Of a DNA stretch of 32,958 nucleotides, positions 24,118-31,637 are shown piece after piece. The notes beneath the pieces are model-generated. The model did no database searches, was not told the DNA's origin, and saw nothing but the letters and a program-made list of their open reading frames with translations. The DNA is from CAZGUX01 sp046160045 (GTDB taxonomy: Bacteria; Acidobacteriota; Terriglobia; Bryobacterales; Bryobacteraceae): NCBI GenBank assembly GCA_046160045.1, contig JBJXGR010000413.1, forward strand, positions 1-32,958. Direction: 5' to 3'. The stretch's first letter is position 1, and every line of letters begins with the position of its first letter. Position numbers and translations under genes: made by a program.

Positions 24118-24300
24118 TGGCTATGGCGATCGGCGGGCTCTGGAACTCGCCGATCGCCAACACAGCCGGCACTCGATCCCCGACCACCGTCCCTGCCGGA
24201 ATCGGCGCGTTGATCTGCGTCACCCAACCGTTCCCGGAGCTGGACCAATGAACGGCGACCGGGTCGAACGGGAAGGCGACGGGTATGCCCGGCATCGTCG
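24110..24300 (-). pseudogene. Relic of a Solibacter-type C-terminal domain (TIGR03437-like)
   Basis: On the minus strand the last ~45 codons read WVTQINAPIPAGTVVGDRVP then AVLAIGEFQSPPIAIAIR and a stop at 24110. This is the characteristic beta-strand ending (QINxxVPAG...VxVxVGG..S..VTIAVR) of a domain abundant in Solibacter secreted proteins. The upstream part is missing or unrecognisable, so only a fragment remains between two convergent operons. It overlaps the DoxX-like stop by a few bases. Confidence 0.55.
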
Positions 24301-24321
24301 GTTGCGAGCCCCTCCCATTAG

Positions 24322-25881
24322 TTAGCCCGTCGCGACATCGGCTGTCCGCCGGCAAGGAGGATCTGCCGGTCGGCTCGGTCGTAGACGATGATCATGCCTG
24401 TTTATGCGACCGGGCCGTTGTGTTCTTCCCGGGGCGCGGACGACCTGCACGAACTGGCGGAGCGTCATGGGCCGCGCGCCGGCAGCACGGTTCGCGCTGC
24501 CGATCTCGAAGGCGATGCGCCAAAGGCGGAACATTACGCGGTAGGCTTCGAGCAGGCTGACGGCAGGGTCGTAGATATGGGTCGCCTCGGCCGATACGCC
24601 ATTCAGCTCGAGCACCTGGAAGATGCCGGCCTGGAAGTCGGCGATCGACGGCGTGCGCAGGTCGAAGCGGCCGAAGTAGAAGCCCGGGTGCGACTGCGCG
24701 ACCGCGTCGATGGCGGCCTCGAGCTCGGGCGTGCAATAGGACGAGCCGTCCAGAAAGATGGCGCCCCGGCAGTGCGAGCCGAGCTCGACAAGACGCACAC
24801 GTTCGCCGGGGAAGAGGATGCGGTCTGGCTGCCTGGCGAGGTAGATGTGCGCCAGGCAAACGGCACGATCATCTCGAAGGACCAGGTCGGACAGCTTGCT
24901 CACGCCGTCGCCAACCACCTCGGGAAAGCGCTTCTCGGTGATGGAGCAGATGCGACCGGACCGCTCGCCGGGATAACGGTAGTAGAAGACCCCGAATTCA
25001 AGGCCTCCCACATAGCGCTGCACGATCGTGGCGATGCGGGCGGCGGCGAGGTATGCGTTGACCTCCTCCCGCGAGCGTGCGATGACCACGCCTGTCCCGC
25101 GCTCACCGACGTCGGGCTTGAGCACGACCGGGAACTCGGAGACTTCGAGCGTCTCGCCAGCCCGGACGAGCTGGAAATCGGGAACACGCGGCAAGTGGGA
25201 GAGGATCGAGGACTTCGATTCGCCGACAAACCCGCCCGACGGAATGCCGGGGTTCGCCGCCGTGAACAGCGTCAACGATCGATGCCTCCAACCGAGATAT
25301 AGGAGGTACGGAACAATTGGCAGATAGGCGAGCCATGGCGGCCAGAACTCCCAGCGCGCCCTGCGGCGAAACCAACCGATAATTCGTTGGCGAGTCTGCC
25401 ACCGCAGCCGGGCGATCTGCCAGCCGGCCACTGCGACGGCGACCGCGAGAGGCGCCCCCGGGATGCCGCGGCCAAGCACAGCCGCGCTGCCGACCAGGAG
25501 CGGTGTCCACACGAGGGCCGCGGCCAGGAAGTACAGATTGAACGTCCAAAAGCGCGTGTGCAGCATCCCGGCGGCGAGGTACGTGGGCAGTCGCAGACCG
25601 GGAGTAAACCGGCTGAGGAGCACGACCGCTGCGCCACGCTCAGCCATCCAGCGCGCTGCGCTAGCGATCTTACTCTCCGGCACGAGCCGGCGGATGATCG
25701 GCCGACCTGCGAGGCGGCCCGTGAAGTAGAGCAACAGGTCGCCGAAGTAGATCCCCGCAGCGCAGGCGAGAACACCCTCAACGAGGCCGAGGTGCCCGCC
25801 CGCGACAAGTGCGCCCGTGGCGATGCATGTCAGGTCTTCGCTCACGAAGGTCGCGAGCGCAATGGCGATGAGTTGTCCCAT
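24322..25881 (-). CDS. DedA/VTT membrane domain fused to an ATP-grasp-like domain
   Basis: A 519-residue protein starting at 25881 after ACGGAGACCCC. Residues about 1-180 form a DedA (VTT/SNARE-associated) domain: an acidic E-DLTC motif, GIYFGDLLLYFTGRLAG and SRFTPGLRLPTYLAAG. Residues about 225-480 look like an ATP-grasp: FPVVLKPDVGERGTGV, IVQRYVGGLEFGVFYYRYP, then FGRFDLRT and LELNGVSAEATHIYDP with metal-ligand Asp/Asn. DedA proteins act as lipid flippases or membrane transporters; a C-terminal ATP-grasp suggests ligation of a lipid head group or peptide on the inner face, which is inference. The final ~40 residues are Arg/Pro-rich and may be out of frame with the original end. It is third gene of a leftward operon. 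Confidence 0.8.
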   Translation of the reverse strand: MGQLIAIALATFVSEDLTCIATGALVAGGHLGLVEGVLACAAGIYFGDLLLYFTGRLAGRPIIRRLVPESKIASAARWMAERGAAVVLLSRFTPGLRLPTYLAAGMLHTRFWTFNLYFLAAALVWTPLLVGSAAVLGRGIPGAPLAVAVAVAGWQIARLRWQTRQRIIGWFRRRARWEFWPPWLAYLPIVPYLLYLGWRHRSLTLFTAANPGIPSGGFVGESKSSILSHLPRVPDFQLVRAGETLEVSEFPVVLKPDVGERGTGVVIARSREEVNAYLAAARIATIVQRYVGGLEFGVFYYRYPGERSGRICSITEKRFPEVVGDGVSKLSDLVLRDDRAVCLAHIYLARQPDRILFPGERVRLVELGSHCRGAIFLDGSSYCTPELEAAIDAVAQSHPGFYFGRFDLRTPSIADFQAGIFQVLELNGVSAEATHIYDPAVSLLEAYRVMFRLWRIAFEIGSANRAAGARPMTLRQFVQVVRAPGRTQRPGRINRHDHRLRPSRPADPPCRRTADVATG

Positions 25882-25891
25882 GGGGTCTCCG

Positions 25892-26554
25892 TTACGCGGC
25901 TCGGGCGCAGGGTGCAGTGGGCAAGTAATGGAAGCGAATCTCGCCGTTCCGAACGATCACCTCGCTGAAGCTCACTGTCTCGGCGTCGGACCGGTGCATG
26001 CAGGGCGCGTGCGCGCCCGACGATCCGGTGTGGCTCGCGTGAAACCTGTATAGCGACGCGGGGTCGACAGGTTTGAGTCGAGCGAACTCCAGTAGGCGCT
26101 CCCGGCGGACGCCGTCAGGGTCGTAGGACGAGGACGTCAGCGGCGCTCGCGCGTCGAGGTCGACGGCAAGTTGGGCGCCGTCCCATATTCCGACCGTTGC
26201 CGGCCCGCCCGGTTCGAGCATCAGAAGGACAAACGGAGCGAAGGGGCTCAGGTCCGAGTGTCGAAGCAGAAAGACGCAATCGTCGATCGAGCGGATCCAG
26301 ATGAGTTCGGGGATAAGCAGACCACGGCTGCGCTGAGCAGGCCGTGAAGAGCCGTTCAAGAGGCACAGCGATATGCCGTGCTCGTTTACGGCGATCCACG
26401 TGCCGCCGAAGTCGGCATCGGTGGGGGCCAGGTATTTCACGCCGGCCCCCTCGAAGACGCGTGGCGGGTGTGCGATCCCTCGCGTCCTCTTCTCATCGCG
26501 ATTGCACAGAAGATGATAGCCGCCGGTTTGATGGAGCCAGCTCACCGTGCACAT
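25892..26554 (-). CDS. NRDE/TANGO2-like protein
   Basis: A 220-residue protein beginning MCTVSWLHQTGGYHLLCNRDE, with the name-giving N-R-D-E tetrad and a Cys at position 2 as in N-terminal-nucleophile-like folds. GGTWIAVNEHGISLCLLNG follows the family pattern. Animal TANGO2 relatives have been linked to heme trafficking and lipid homeostasis; the bacterial role is unproven. It follows the DinB-like gene directly (TAA immediately before ATG) and precedes the DedA fusion by 10 nt, so the three are one operon. A link with the heme/Rieske genes of the island is suggestive only. Confidence 0.85.
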   Translation of the reverse strand: MCTVSWLHQTGGYHLLCNRDEKRTRGIAHPPRVFEGAGVKYLAPTDADFGGTWIAVNEHGISLCLLNGSSRPAQRSRGLLIPELIWIRSIDDCVFLLRHSDLSPFAPFVLLMLEPGGPATVGIWDGAQLAVDLDARAPLTSSSYDPDGVRRERLLEFARLKPVDPASLYRFHASHTGSSGAHAPCMHRSDAETVSFSEVIVRNGEIRFHYLPTAPCARAA

Positions 26555-27091
26555 TTACGCAGCCTCCGCGGCGCTCGCCGCCAGATAACGCAGGGTGGAA
26601 GGCGCCATCCCAAAGTCGGGGTCAATGTCGACTCCGTGCAGTCGCAGCGTCATCGCAATCAACGCGAAATGATGGATGGTATGGCTGCTGAGGACCTGCA
26701 GTTCACGACTGATCGATGACTCCATAAACGGCTCGTGAACCAGGCCCGCCGCCGCGTCCTCCATCCGAACCCAGACGACGGCTTCGAAACGGACAGCCGT
26801 GGACGTTTGCAACTCCCTGATGACGGCGCGAATACAATCCGCCGCGGCGCTACGGGACCGCTCGATCTCGAGGTCGCGCCGGCGAGCGTCATAGTCGATA
26901 TGAAGCGACTCAGCGCCGCACAAGAAGGCCTGATAGAACTCAATGACGTGACGAAGATGACCGCCAGCGCGATGGGGCGCCATGCCGGGCGCCGTGGTCG
27001 AGTAGGCTGTGTCGTCGAGCTGTTCCAGCAGCCGGAGGGCTTGCCGTAGCCAGCGGATGTTGGTGTCGATTAAGGTGTTCAGCCGTTCCAT
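26555..27091 (-). CDS. DinB-like four-helix metal-binding protein
   Basis: A 178-residue helical protein with a DinB/DfsB-like layout. His45/His48 in GGHLRHVIEFYQAF and His137/His140/His141 in SSHTIHHFALIAM could form the metal site. Such proteins include thiol-dependent (bacillithiol/mycothiol) transferases; the substrate is unknown. The start at 27091 lies 15 nt from the first base of the -10 box of promoter P5, with no normal leader. It is first gene of the leftward operon. Confidence 0.8.
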   Translation of the reverse strand: MERLNTLIDTNIRWLRQALRLLEQLDDTAYSTTAPGMAPHRAGGHLRHVIEFYQAFLCGAESLHIDYDARRRDLEIERSRSAAADCIRAVIRELQTSTAVRFEAVVWVRMEDAAAGLVHEPFMESSISRELQVLSSHTIHHFALIAMTLRLHGVDIDPDFGMAPSTLRYLAASAAEAA

Positions 27092-27101
27092 ACTGCTGGA
27101 A

Positions 27102-27128
27102 CATCCCTCCCGGCGGCCGATTTATTCC
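27102..27128 (-). promoter_or_regulatory. Predicted ECF promoter P5 (DinB-NRDE-DedA operon)
   Basis: The minus strand carries GGAATAA (27128-27122), a 15 nt spacer and GGATG (27106-27102). The DinB ATG is 15 nt from the first G of GGATG. The -35 box is back to back with that of P6 around a central CCATGG. Confidence 0.65.
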
Positions 27129-27130
27129 AT

Positions 27131-27157
27131 GGAATATTTCCGCGGCGACGCGTCCTC
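27131..27157 (+). promoter_or_regulatory. Predicted ECF promoter P6 (aquaporin-GMC-VOC-DM13 operon)
   Basis: GGAATAT (27131-27137), a 15 nt spacer and TCCTC (27153-27157); the GTG start at 27166 is 13 nt from the first base of the -10 box. The -10 box resembles that of P7 (TCCTT) rather than GGATK. Confidence 0.5.
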
Positions 27158-27165
27158 TAAGCGGC

Positions 27166-27960
27166 GTGCAGGCAACTGGCGTCGCAATCGCAAAACCCCA
27201 TGCAGCGGCCGAAGCGCTCCGCGGCCACTGGCCGGAGTACCTGATGGAGGCCGCCGCGCTCGGAGCCTTCATGGTCTCGGCGTGCGCCTTCGGCATCCTT
27301 TTGCAGCGTGCGCCCGTTGGCGACTTCACTCGACGGCTGGCCGGCGGAATCGCCATGGGGCTGACGGCTGTGGCAATCATCTGTTCGCCTTGGGGACAAC
27401 GGTCCGGCGCCCATATGAACCCGGCGCTGACGCTCGCATTCGCCACAATTGGCAAGATCGCGCCCTGGGACGCGGTCTTCTACATGGCGGCGCAGTTTCT
27501 GGGCGGGACCGCCGGAGTCGTCCTGGCGCGGCTGCTCTTCGGCCCGGCCGTCGCGAACGTGAACTATGTCGCAACTCTGCCGGGTCCGCAAGGTCAGTGG
27601 ACCGCATTCGCCGCGGAGTTCGCCATCTCCTTTCTGCTCGTCGCGACGGTCCTACGCGTGGCGAACTCGCGACGATGGACGCGTGCGACCCCTTGGGTTG
27701 CCGGGTTCCTGGTCGCGGCGTTCATCACAATTGAGTCGCCGCTCTCGGGAATGAGCATGAATCCGGCGCGCACGTTCGCGTCCGCGCTGCCGGCGGGCGT
27801 GTGGACGAGCTTCTGGGTCTATCTGACCGCGCCTCCGCTGGCGATGGTCACCGCGGCGCAGCTGTACCGGCGGCGTGTCTTCTGCGTCAAGTATCACCAC
27901 CACAATCGCCAGCGGTGTATTTTCCGCTGTAACTACGGAGCACTTCAGAATGAGCAATGA
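27166..27960 (+). CDS. Aquaporin / MIP-family channel
   Basis: A 264-residue protein starting at GTG 27166, 13 nt from the P6 -10 box. Six hydrophobic helices are visible with both MIP signatures: GAHMNPALTL (NPA at 85-87) and GMSMNPARTF (NPA at 199-201). The residues around the second NPA and the small pore residues would decide between water, glycerol or peroxide passage, which cannot be settled here. The last ~30 residues (RRRVFCVKYHHHNRQRC...) are unusual for the family and overlap the next gene by 11 nt. Peroxide or water permeation would fit a redox-stress operon. Confidence 0.92.
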   Translation: MQATGVAIAKPHAAAEALRGHWPEYLMEAAALGAFMVSACAFGILLQRAPVGDFTRRLAGGIAMGLTAVAIICSPWGQRSGAHMNPALTLAFATIGKIAPWDAVFYMAAQFLGGTAGVVLARLLFGPAVANVNYVATLPGPQGQWTAFAAEFAISFLLVATVLRVANSRRWTRATPWVAGFLVAAFITIESPLSGMSMNPARTFASALPAGVWTSFWVYLTAPPLAMVTAAQLYRRRVFCVKYHHHNRQRCIFRCNYGALQNEQ

Positions 27961-29521
27961 CCGGCACTACGACGTGATCATCATCGGCACCGGGGCGGGC
28001 GGCGGCACACTCGCGCGCAAGCTCGCCCCTACAGGCAAGCGCGTGCTTCTTCTCGAGCGCGGCGACTACGTCCCGCGCGAGAAGGACAACTGGAGCACGC
28101 GCGCCGTCAACGTGGAAGGCAAGTACCAGACCCGGGAGGTCTGGCGCGACCGCGACGGCAAGCCGCTGCACCCGCACACGAATTACTGCGTCGGCGGTAA
28201 CACTAAGTTCTACGGCGCGGCGCTGTTTCGACTGCGAGGGCGGGACTTCTGCGCCGTCCGCCATCACGGCGGCATCTCACCCGCCTGGCCTATCTCGTAC
28301 GACGAACTGGAGCCTTACTACACAGAGGCCGAACGCCACTATCACGTGCACGGCGAGCGCGGCGAGGACCCGACCGATCCGGCGGCGAGCGCGCCGTACC
28401 CGCACCCCGCAGTCAGCCATGAGCCGCGCATCCAGCAATTGGCGGACGACTTCGCCGCCGCAGGCCTTCGGCCCTTCCACACGCCCCTGGGAGTGCAACT
28501 GGATGAGCGAAACCCGCGGGCCAGCAAGTGCATCCGGTGCAATACTTGCGACGGTTTTCCGTGCTTGGTGTATGCCAAGTCGGACGCCCAGGTGCTCGGG
28601 GTGGATCCGGCGCTCGAATACCTGAACGTCGGCCTCATGACGAACGCGTACGTGGAGCGCCTTGAGACCAGCGAGTCGGGCCGCGAGATCACGGGTGTCA
28701 TCGTGCGGCAGAACGAAGCTATCGCTACATACACCGCGGACATCGTGGTGGTCGCGTGCGGCGCGATCAACTCGGCGGCGCTATTGCTGCGGTCGGCGAA
28801 CGACCGGCATCCGCGCGGTCTGGCCAATGGATCGGATACGGTCGGGCGGCACTATATGGGGCACGTCAATTCGGTCCTGATGGCAATTTCGAAGTGCCCC
28901 AACCCGGTGATCTTCCAGAAGACGCTTTCGATAAACGACTTCTATTTCGGCACGGACGAGTGGGAGTACCCGATGGGGCACATCTCGTTCGTCGGCAAGC
29001 TGGACGGGGTTACGCTGAGCGCTGGCGCGCCGGCCATCGCACCGGGGTTCACTCTCGACATGATGGCGAATCATTCGCTCGATTTCTGGCTCACGTCGGA
29101 GGACCTGCCCGACCCCGACAATCGCGTGACGCTCGACCGCGAGGGTAACATCGTCCTGAACTACCGGCCCAACAACGAAGAAGGGCACACGCGCCTCGCG
29201 GCGAAGTTGAAAGCGCTGATGCAGCGGCAAACGCGATGCTCGGTGCACGGGCACGATTGCCATCAGGGACTGTTTGCGCGCAGTCTGTTCGTCGGGCAGC
29301 GGATTCCGCTGGCGGGCGTCGCGCATCAGAACGGCACCATCCGCTTCGGCGCCAATCCGACGGCATCGGCGCTCGACCGCAACTGTAAGGCGCACGAGGT
29401 GGACAACCTGTACGTGGTGGACGGGAGCTTCTTCCCGTCGAGCGGCGCGGTCAATCCTGCATTGACGATCATGGCGAACGCGCTACGGGTTGGTGATCAC
29501 CTCATCGGGAGGATGTCATGA
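27950..29521 (+). CDS. GMC-family FAD oxidoreductase
   Basis: A 523-residue protein; ATG 27950 with GGAG 10 nt upstream is preferred over the longer frame beginning inside the aquaporin gene. The N-terminal Rossmann motif is IIGTGAGGGTLARKLA and the C-terminal FAD signature is YVVDGSFFPSSGAVNPALTI, as in glucose-methanol-choline enzymes. A Cys cluster, C194-x2-C197-x2-C200-x4-C205 (CIRCNTCDGFPC), is present and may be structural or bind iron-sulfur. Its position between a channel and secreted proteins suggests oxidation of a small alcohol or sugar. No twin-arginine signal is seen, so it is probably cytoplasmic. Its stop overlaps the next start (ATGA). Confidence 0.92.
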   Translation: MSNDRHYDVIIIGTGAGGGTLARKLAPTGKRVLLLERGDYVPREKDNWSTRAVNVEGKYQTREVWRDRDGKPLHPHTNYCVGGNTKFYGAALFRLRGRDFCAVRHHGGISPAWPISYDELEPYYTEAERHYHVHGERGEDPTDPAASAPYPHPAVSHEPRIQQLADDFAAAGLRPFHTPLGVQLDERNPRASKCIRCNTCDGFPCLVYAKSDAQVLGVDPALEYLNVGLMTNAYVERLETSESGREITGVIVRQNEAIATYTADIVVVACGAINSAALLLRSANDRHPRGLANGSDTVGRHYMGHVNSVLMAISKCPNPVIFQKTLSINDFYFGTDEWEYPMGHISFVGKLDGVTLSAGAPAIAPGFTLDMMANHSLDFWLTSEDLPDPDNRVTLDREGNIVLNYRPNNEEGHTRLAAKLKALMQRQTRCSVHGHDCHQGLFARSLFVGQRIPLAGVAHQNGTIRFGANPTASALDRNCKAHEVDNLYVVDGSFFPSSGAVNPALTIMANALRVGDHLIGRMS

Positions 29522-30492
29522 CGCGGCGACTATTCGTCCTTCTACTTGCCGCCAGCACGCTGCTGTTCGGCGGCGACCGTCCTGGGATCGTCAGCGCAGT
29601 GGACTCGATCGGACTCACCGTCTCGGACCTCGACCGCTCGGTGGAGTTCTACTCCAAGGTCCTTCACTTCGAGAAGGTCACCGAAATCGAGGTGGAAGGC
29701 GACGCCTACGAGCACCTGCAAGGCGTTTTCGGGCTGCGGATGCGAATCGCCCGCATGAAGCTCGAAGACGAATCGATCGAGCTGACGGAGTATCTCGCGC
29801 CACGGGGCCGCCCTGCCCCGGTGGACGCGCGGAGCAACGATCGCTGGTTCCAGCACATCGCCATCATCGTCAGCGACATGGATCGCGCCTACCGGTGGCT
29901 GCGCGAGCACAAGGTGGAGCACGCGTCATCGGGTCCACAACTTCTGCCTGCCTGGAATCCGAATGCCGGCGGCATCCGCGCGTTCTACTTCCGCGACCCG
30001 GACGGGCATCCGCTGGAGGTCCTGTGGTTCCCGTCCGGCAAGGGCAAGGCGAAGTGGCACAAAACCGATCGCCTGTTTCTCGGAATAGATCACACCGCGA
30101 TCGTCATATCCGACACAGAGGCCAGCTTGCGGTTCTATCGCGACCGCCTGGGCATGGAAGTGGCCGGCGAGAGCGAGAACTACGGGCCCGAGCAGGAGCG
30201 CCTCAACAACGTCTTCGGCGCCCGCCTGCGCATCACAGCGCTGCGGGCGGCGTCGGGGCCGGGAGTGGAGTTCCTCGAATACCTGGCCCCGCGCGACGGG
30301 CGTCCCTATCCGCCGGACGCGCGGGCGAACGACCTGATTCACTGGCAGACCCGGTTCGTCGGGAACAGCGCCGGGGACGCCGCGAAGGTACTGCGGAATC
30401 GAGCCGTCGAACTGGACGGCAAGGCGGGGTTTCGGAAAGCAGTTACGGTCCGCGACCCGGATGGACACGCCATCCAGATCGTGGAGCCATAG
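29518..30492 (+). CDS. Secreted tandem VOC (glyoxalase/dioxygenase-fold) protein
   Basis: A 324-residue protein with a signal peptide (residues 1-19, LFVLLLAASTLLFGG) and two VOC domains: about 25-170 (DSIGLTVSDLDRSVEFYSKV ... RDPDGHPLEVLW) and about 190-322 (GIDHTAIVISDTEASLRFYR ... RDPDGHAIQIVEP). Each domain keeps the paired beta-alpha-beta-beta-beta modules with a terminal Glu of the metal site. Most VOC enzymes are cytosolic, so an exported tandem form is unusual. The substrate is unknown. It overlaps the GMC gene by 4 nt. Confidence 0.9.
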   Translation: MTRRLFVLLLAASTLLFGGDRPGIVSAVDSIGLTVSDLDRSVEFYSKVLHFEKVTEIEVEGDAYEHLQGVFGLRMRIARMKLEDESIELTEYLAPRGRPAPVDARSNDRWFQHIAIIVSDMDRAYRWLREHKVEHASSGPQLLPAWNPNAGGIRAFYFRDPDGHPLEVLWFPSGKGKAKWHKTDRLFLGIDHTAIVISDTEASLRFYRDRLGMEVAGESENYGPEQERLNNVFGARLRITALRAASGPGVEFLEYLAPRDGRPYPPDARANDLIHWQTRFVGNSAGDAAKVLRNRAVELDGKAGFRKAVTVRDPDGHAIQIVEP

Positions 30493-30521
30493 TTCAACGT
30501 TCACAAATCAGGAGAAACGAA

Positions 30522-30929
30522 ATGAAGCAACTCAATCGCGTATTGTCTGTCTTCGCCGTGACGGCGCTGCTGGTCACGGCCAACTCGATGGCCGCCAAAC
30601 TGGAGACCCACACGACATCCAGGTTCGAGGGCCCCAAGGCCAACACGGGCATGGCCATTCACGTCATCGAAAACGGCAAGAGCATGCTGAAGGTGTCGGA
30701 CGATTTCCAGGTGCCCGACACGCCCGCGCCGACCTGGCGCGTGGTCGACAACAAGGGCAACATCTACACCCTCGACGCCTTCAAGATCAAGAATGCCATC
30801 GGCGGCAACAAGGAGAAGCGTGACGTCGTAGTGCCCGCGTACGTGCCCAACATTGTGAAGGTTCAGGTTTACTGCGCCTGGGCCGAGGTTTTGCTGGGAG
30901 AGGCGAGCTTCTCAACGGCAGTGAAGTAA
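30522..30929 (+). CDS. Exported DM13-like electron-transfer domain protein
   Basis: A 135-residue protein with a ribosome-binding site AGGAG 8 nt before ATG 30522 and a signal peptide (FAVTALLVTANSMA-AK). The mature domain reads NTGMAIHVIENGKSMLKVSDDF, ...APTWRVVDNKGNIYTLDAFKIKN, VVVPAYVPNIVKVQVYCAWAEVLLGEASF. The lone Cys118 in KVQVYCAWAEV corresponds to the conserved Cys of the DM13 domain, for which an extracellular redox role has been proposed. It is last gene of the P6 operon, followed by an intrinsic terminator. Confidence 0.75.
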   Translation: MKQLNRVLSVFAVTALLVTANSMAAKLETHTTSRFEGPKANTGMAIHVIENGKSMLKVSDDFQVPDTPAPTWRVVDNKGNIYTLDAFKIKNAIGGNKEKRDVVVPAYVPNIVKVQVYCAWAEVLLGEASFSTAVK

Positions 30930-30952
30930 CACCAGCTTGCGTTTCTTCCCCG

Positions 30953-30988
30953 GGGGCGTGGAGGCATCCACGTCCCTCTTTTTGTTTT
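30953..30988 (+). terminator. Intrinsic terminator of the aquaporin-to-DM13 operon
   Basis: GGGGCGTGGA (30953-30962) pairs with TCCACGTCCC (30967-30976) through ten base pairs including one G-T, with a GGCA loop, followed by TCTTTTTGTTTT. This is a classical rho-independent terminator separating the DM13 gene from promoter P7. Confidence 0.88.
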
Positions 30989-30994
30989 GCGGCG

Positions 30995-31021
30995 GGAATA
31001 AATAGAGCTCGCGAAATCCTT
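30995..31021 (+). promoter_or_regulatory. Predicted ECF promoter P7 (sigma 2 / anti-sigma 2)
   Basis: GGAATAA (30995-31001, with an extra preceding G), a 15 nt spacer and TCCTT (31017-31021). The sigma ATG at 31032 is 15 nt from the first base of the -10 box and there is no Shine-Dalgarno sequence. Confidence 0.55.
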
Positions 31022-31031
31022 ATTCAGGCGT

Positions 31032-31637
31032 ATGGCAGCTTCACAGGTAATGACGAGTTGCGAAGGCGAGTCGAGGCTTCCGTTCACTGGCGCCGTGAGC
31101 GTCGAGCGCCGGTTCGAGGAAGAAGCGATGCCGCACCTGAACGATCTCTTCCGGACGGCGCTGCGCGTGACCGGCGACCGCGGCGCCGCCGAAGACGCGA
31201 TCCAGGAAGTCTACCTTCAGGCCTGGCGCTCTTTCGACCGCTTCGAGGCCGGCACGAATTGCCGCGCCTGGCTCTACAAGATCCTCTTTCACTGTGTCAG
31301 CCATCAGCGCCGCAAATGGTTCCGCTTCCCTCTTCTCATGGAGACCGACGAGTTCCTGGAGACCAACCTCGTGCAAACGAAGCAAGTCCCGCAGCATGTG
31401 ACCGACGAGGAAATACTGACGGCGCTTGACGGAATCCCGCAGGAGTTCCGCTCGGTGGTCCTGCTGGTCGACGTGGAGGAGTTCGCGTACAAGGAAGCGG
31501 CCGGCATCCTGTCGATCCCGATCGGCACGGTGATGTCGCGCCTGAGCCGCGGCCGGGCACTGCTGCGCAAACGGCTGGAGGGGGCGGCGCGCTCCTACGG
31601 GATCTTGAAGAACGCTCCACAGGGTGAGAGCTTATGA
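31032..31637 (+). CDS. ECF RNA polymerase sigma factor 2
   Basis: A 201-residue ECF sigma paralogous to the one at 17535-18092. Region 2 is visible (HLNDLFRTALRVTG, EDAIQEVYLQAWRSFDRF, NCRAWLYKILFHCVSHQRRKW), as is region 4 (VDVEEFAYKEAAGILSIPIGTVMSRLSRGRALLRKRLEG). It has a longer N-terminus (residues 1-30) than sigma 1; an internal ATG at 31050 is an alternative start. It overlaps the anti-sigma gene by 4 nt (ATGA). Confidence 0.95.
   Translation: MAASQVMTSCEGESRLPFTGAVSVERRFEEEAMPHLNDLFRTALRVTGDRGAAEDAIQEVYLQAWRSFDRFEAGTNCRAWLYKILFHCVSHQRRKWFRFPLLMETDEFLETNLVQTKQVPQHVTDEEILTALDGIPQEFRSVVLLVDVEEFAYKEAAGILSIPIGTVMSRLSRGRALLRKRLEGAARSYGILKNAPQGESL

Noticed and set aside
29490..30492. Long +1 frame covering the VOC gene and joining the DM13 gene
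   Set aside because: It is Arg/Gly-rich shadow sequence over the VOC gene; only the part from ATG 30522 has a ribosome-binding site and a signal peptide.
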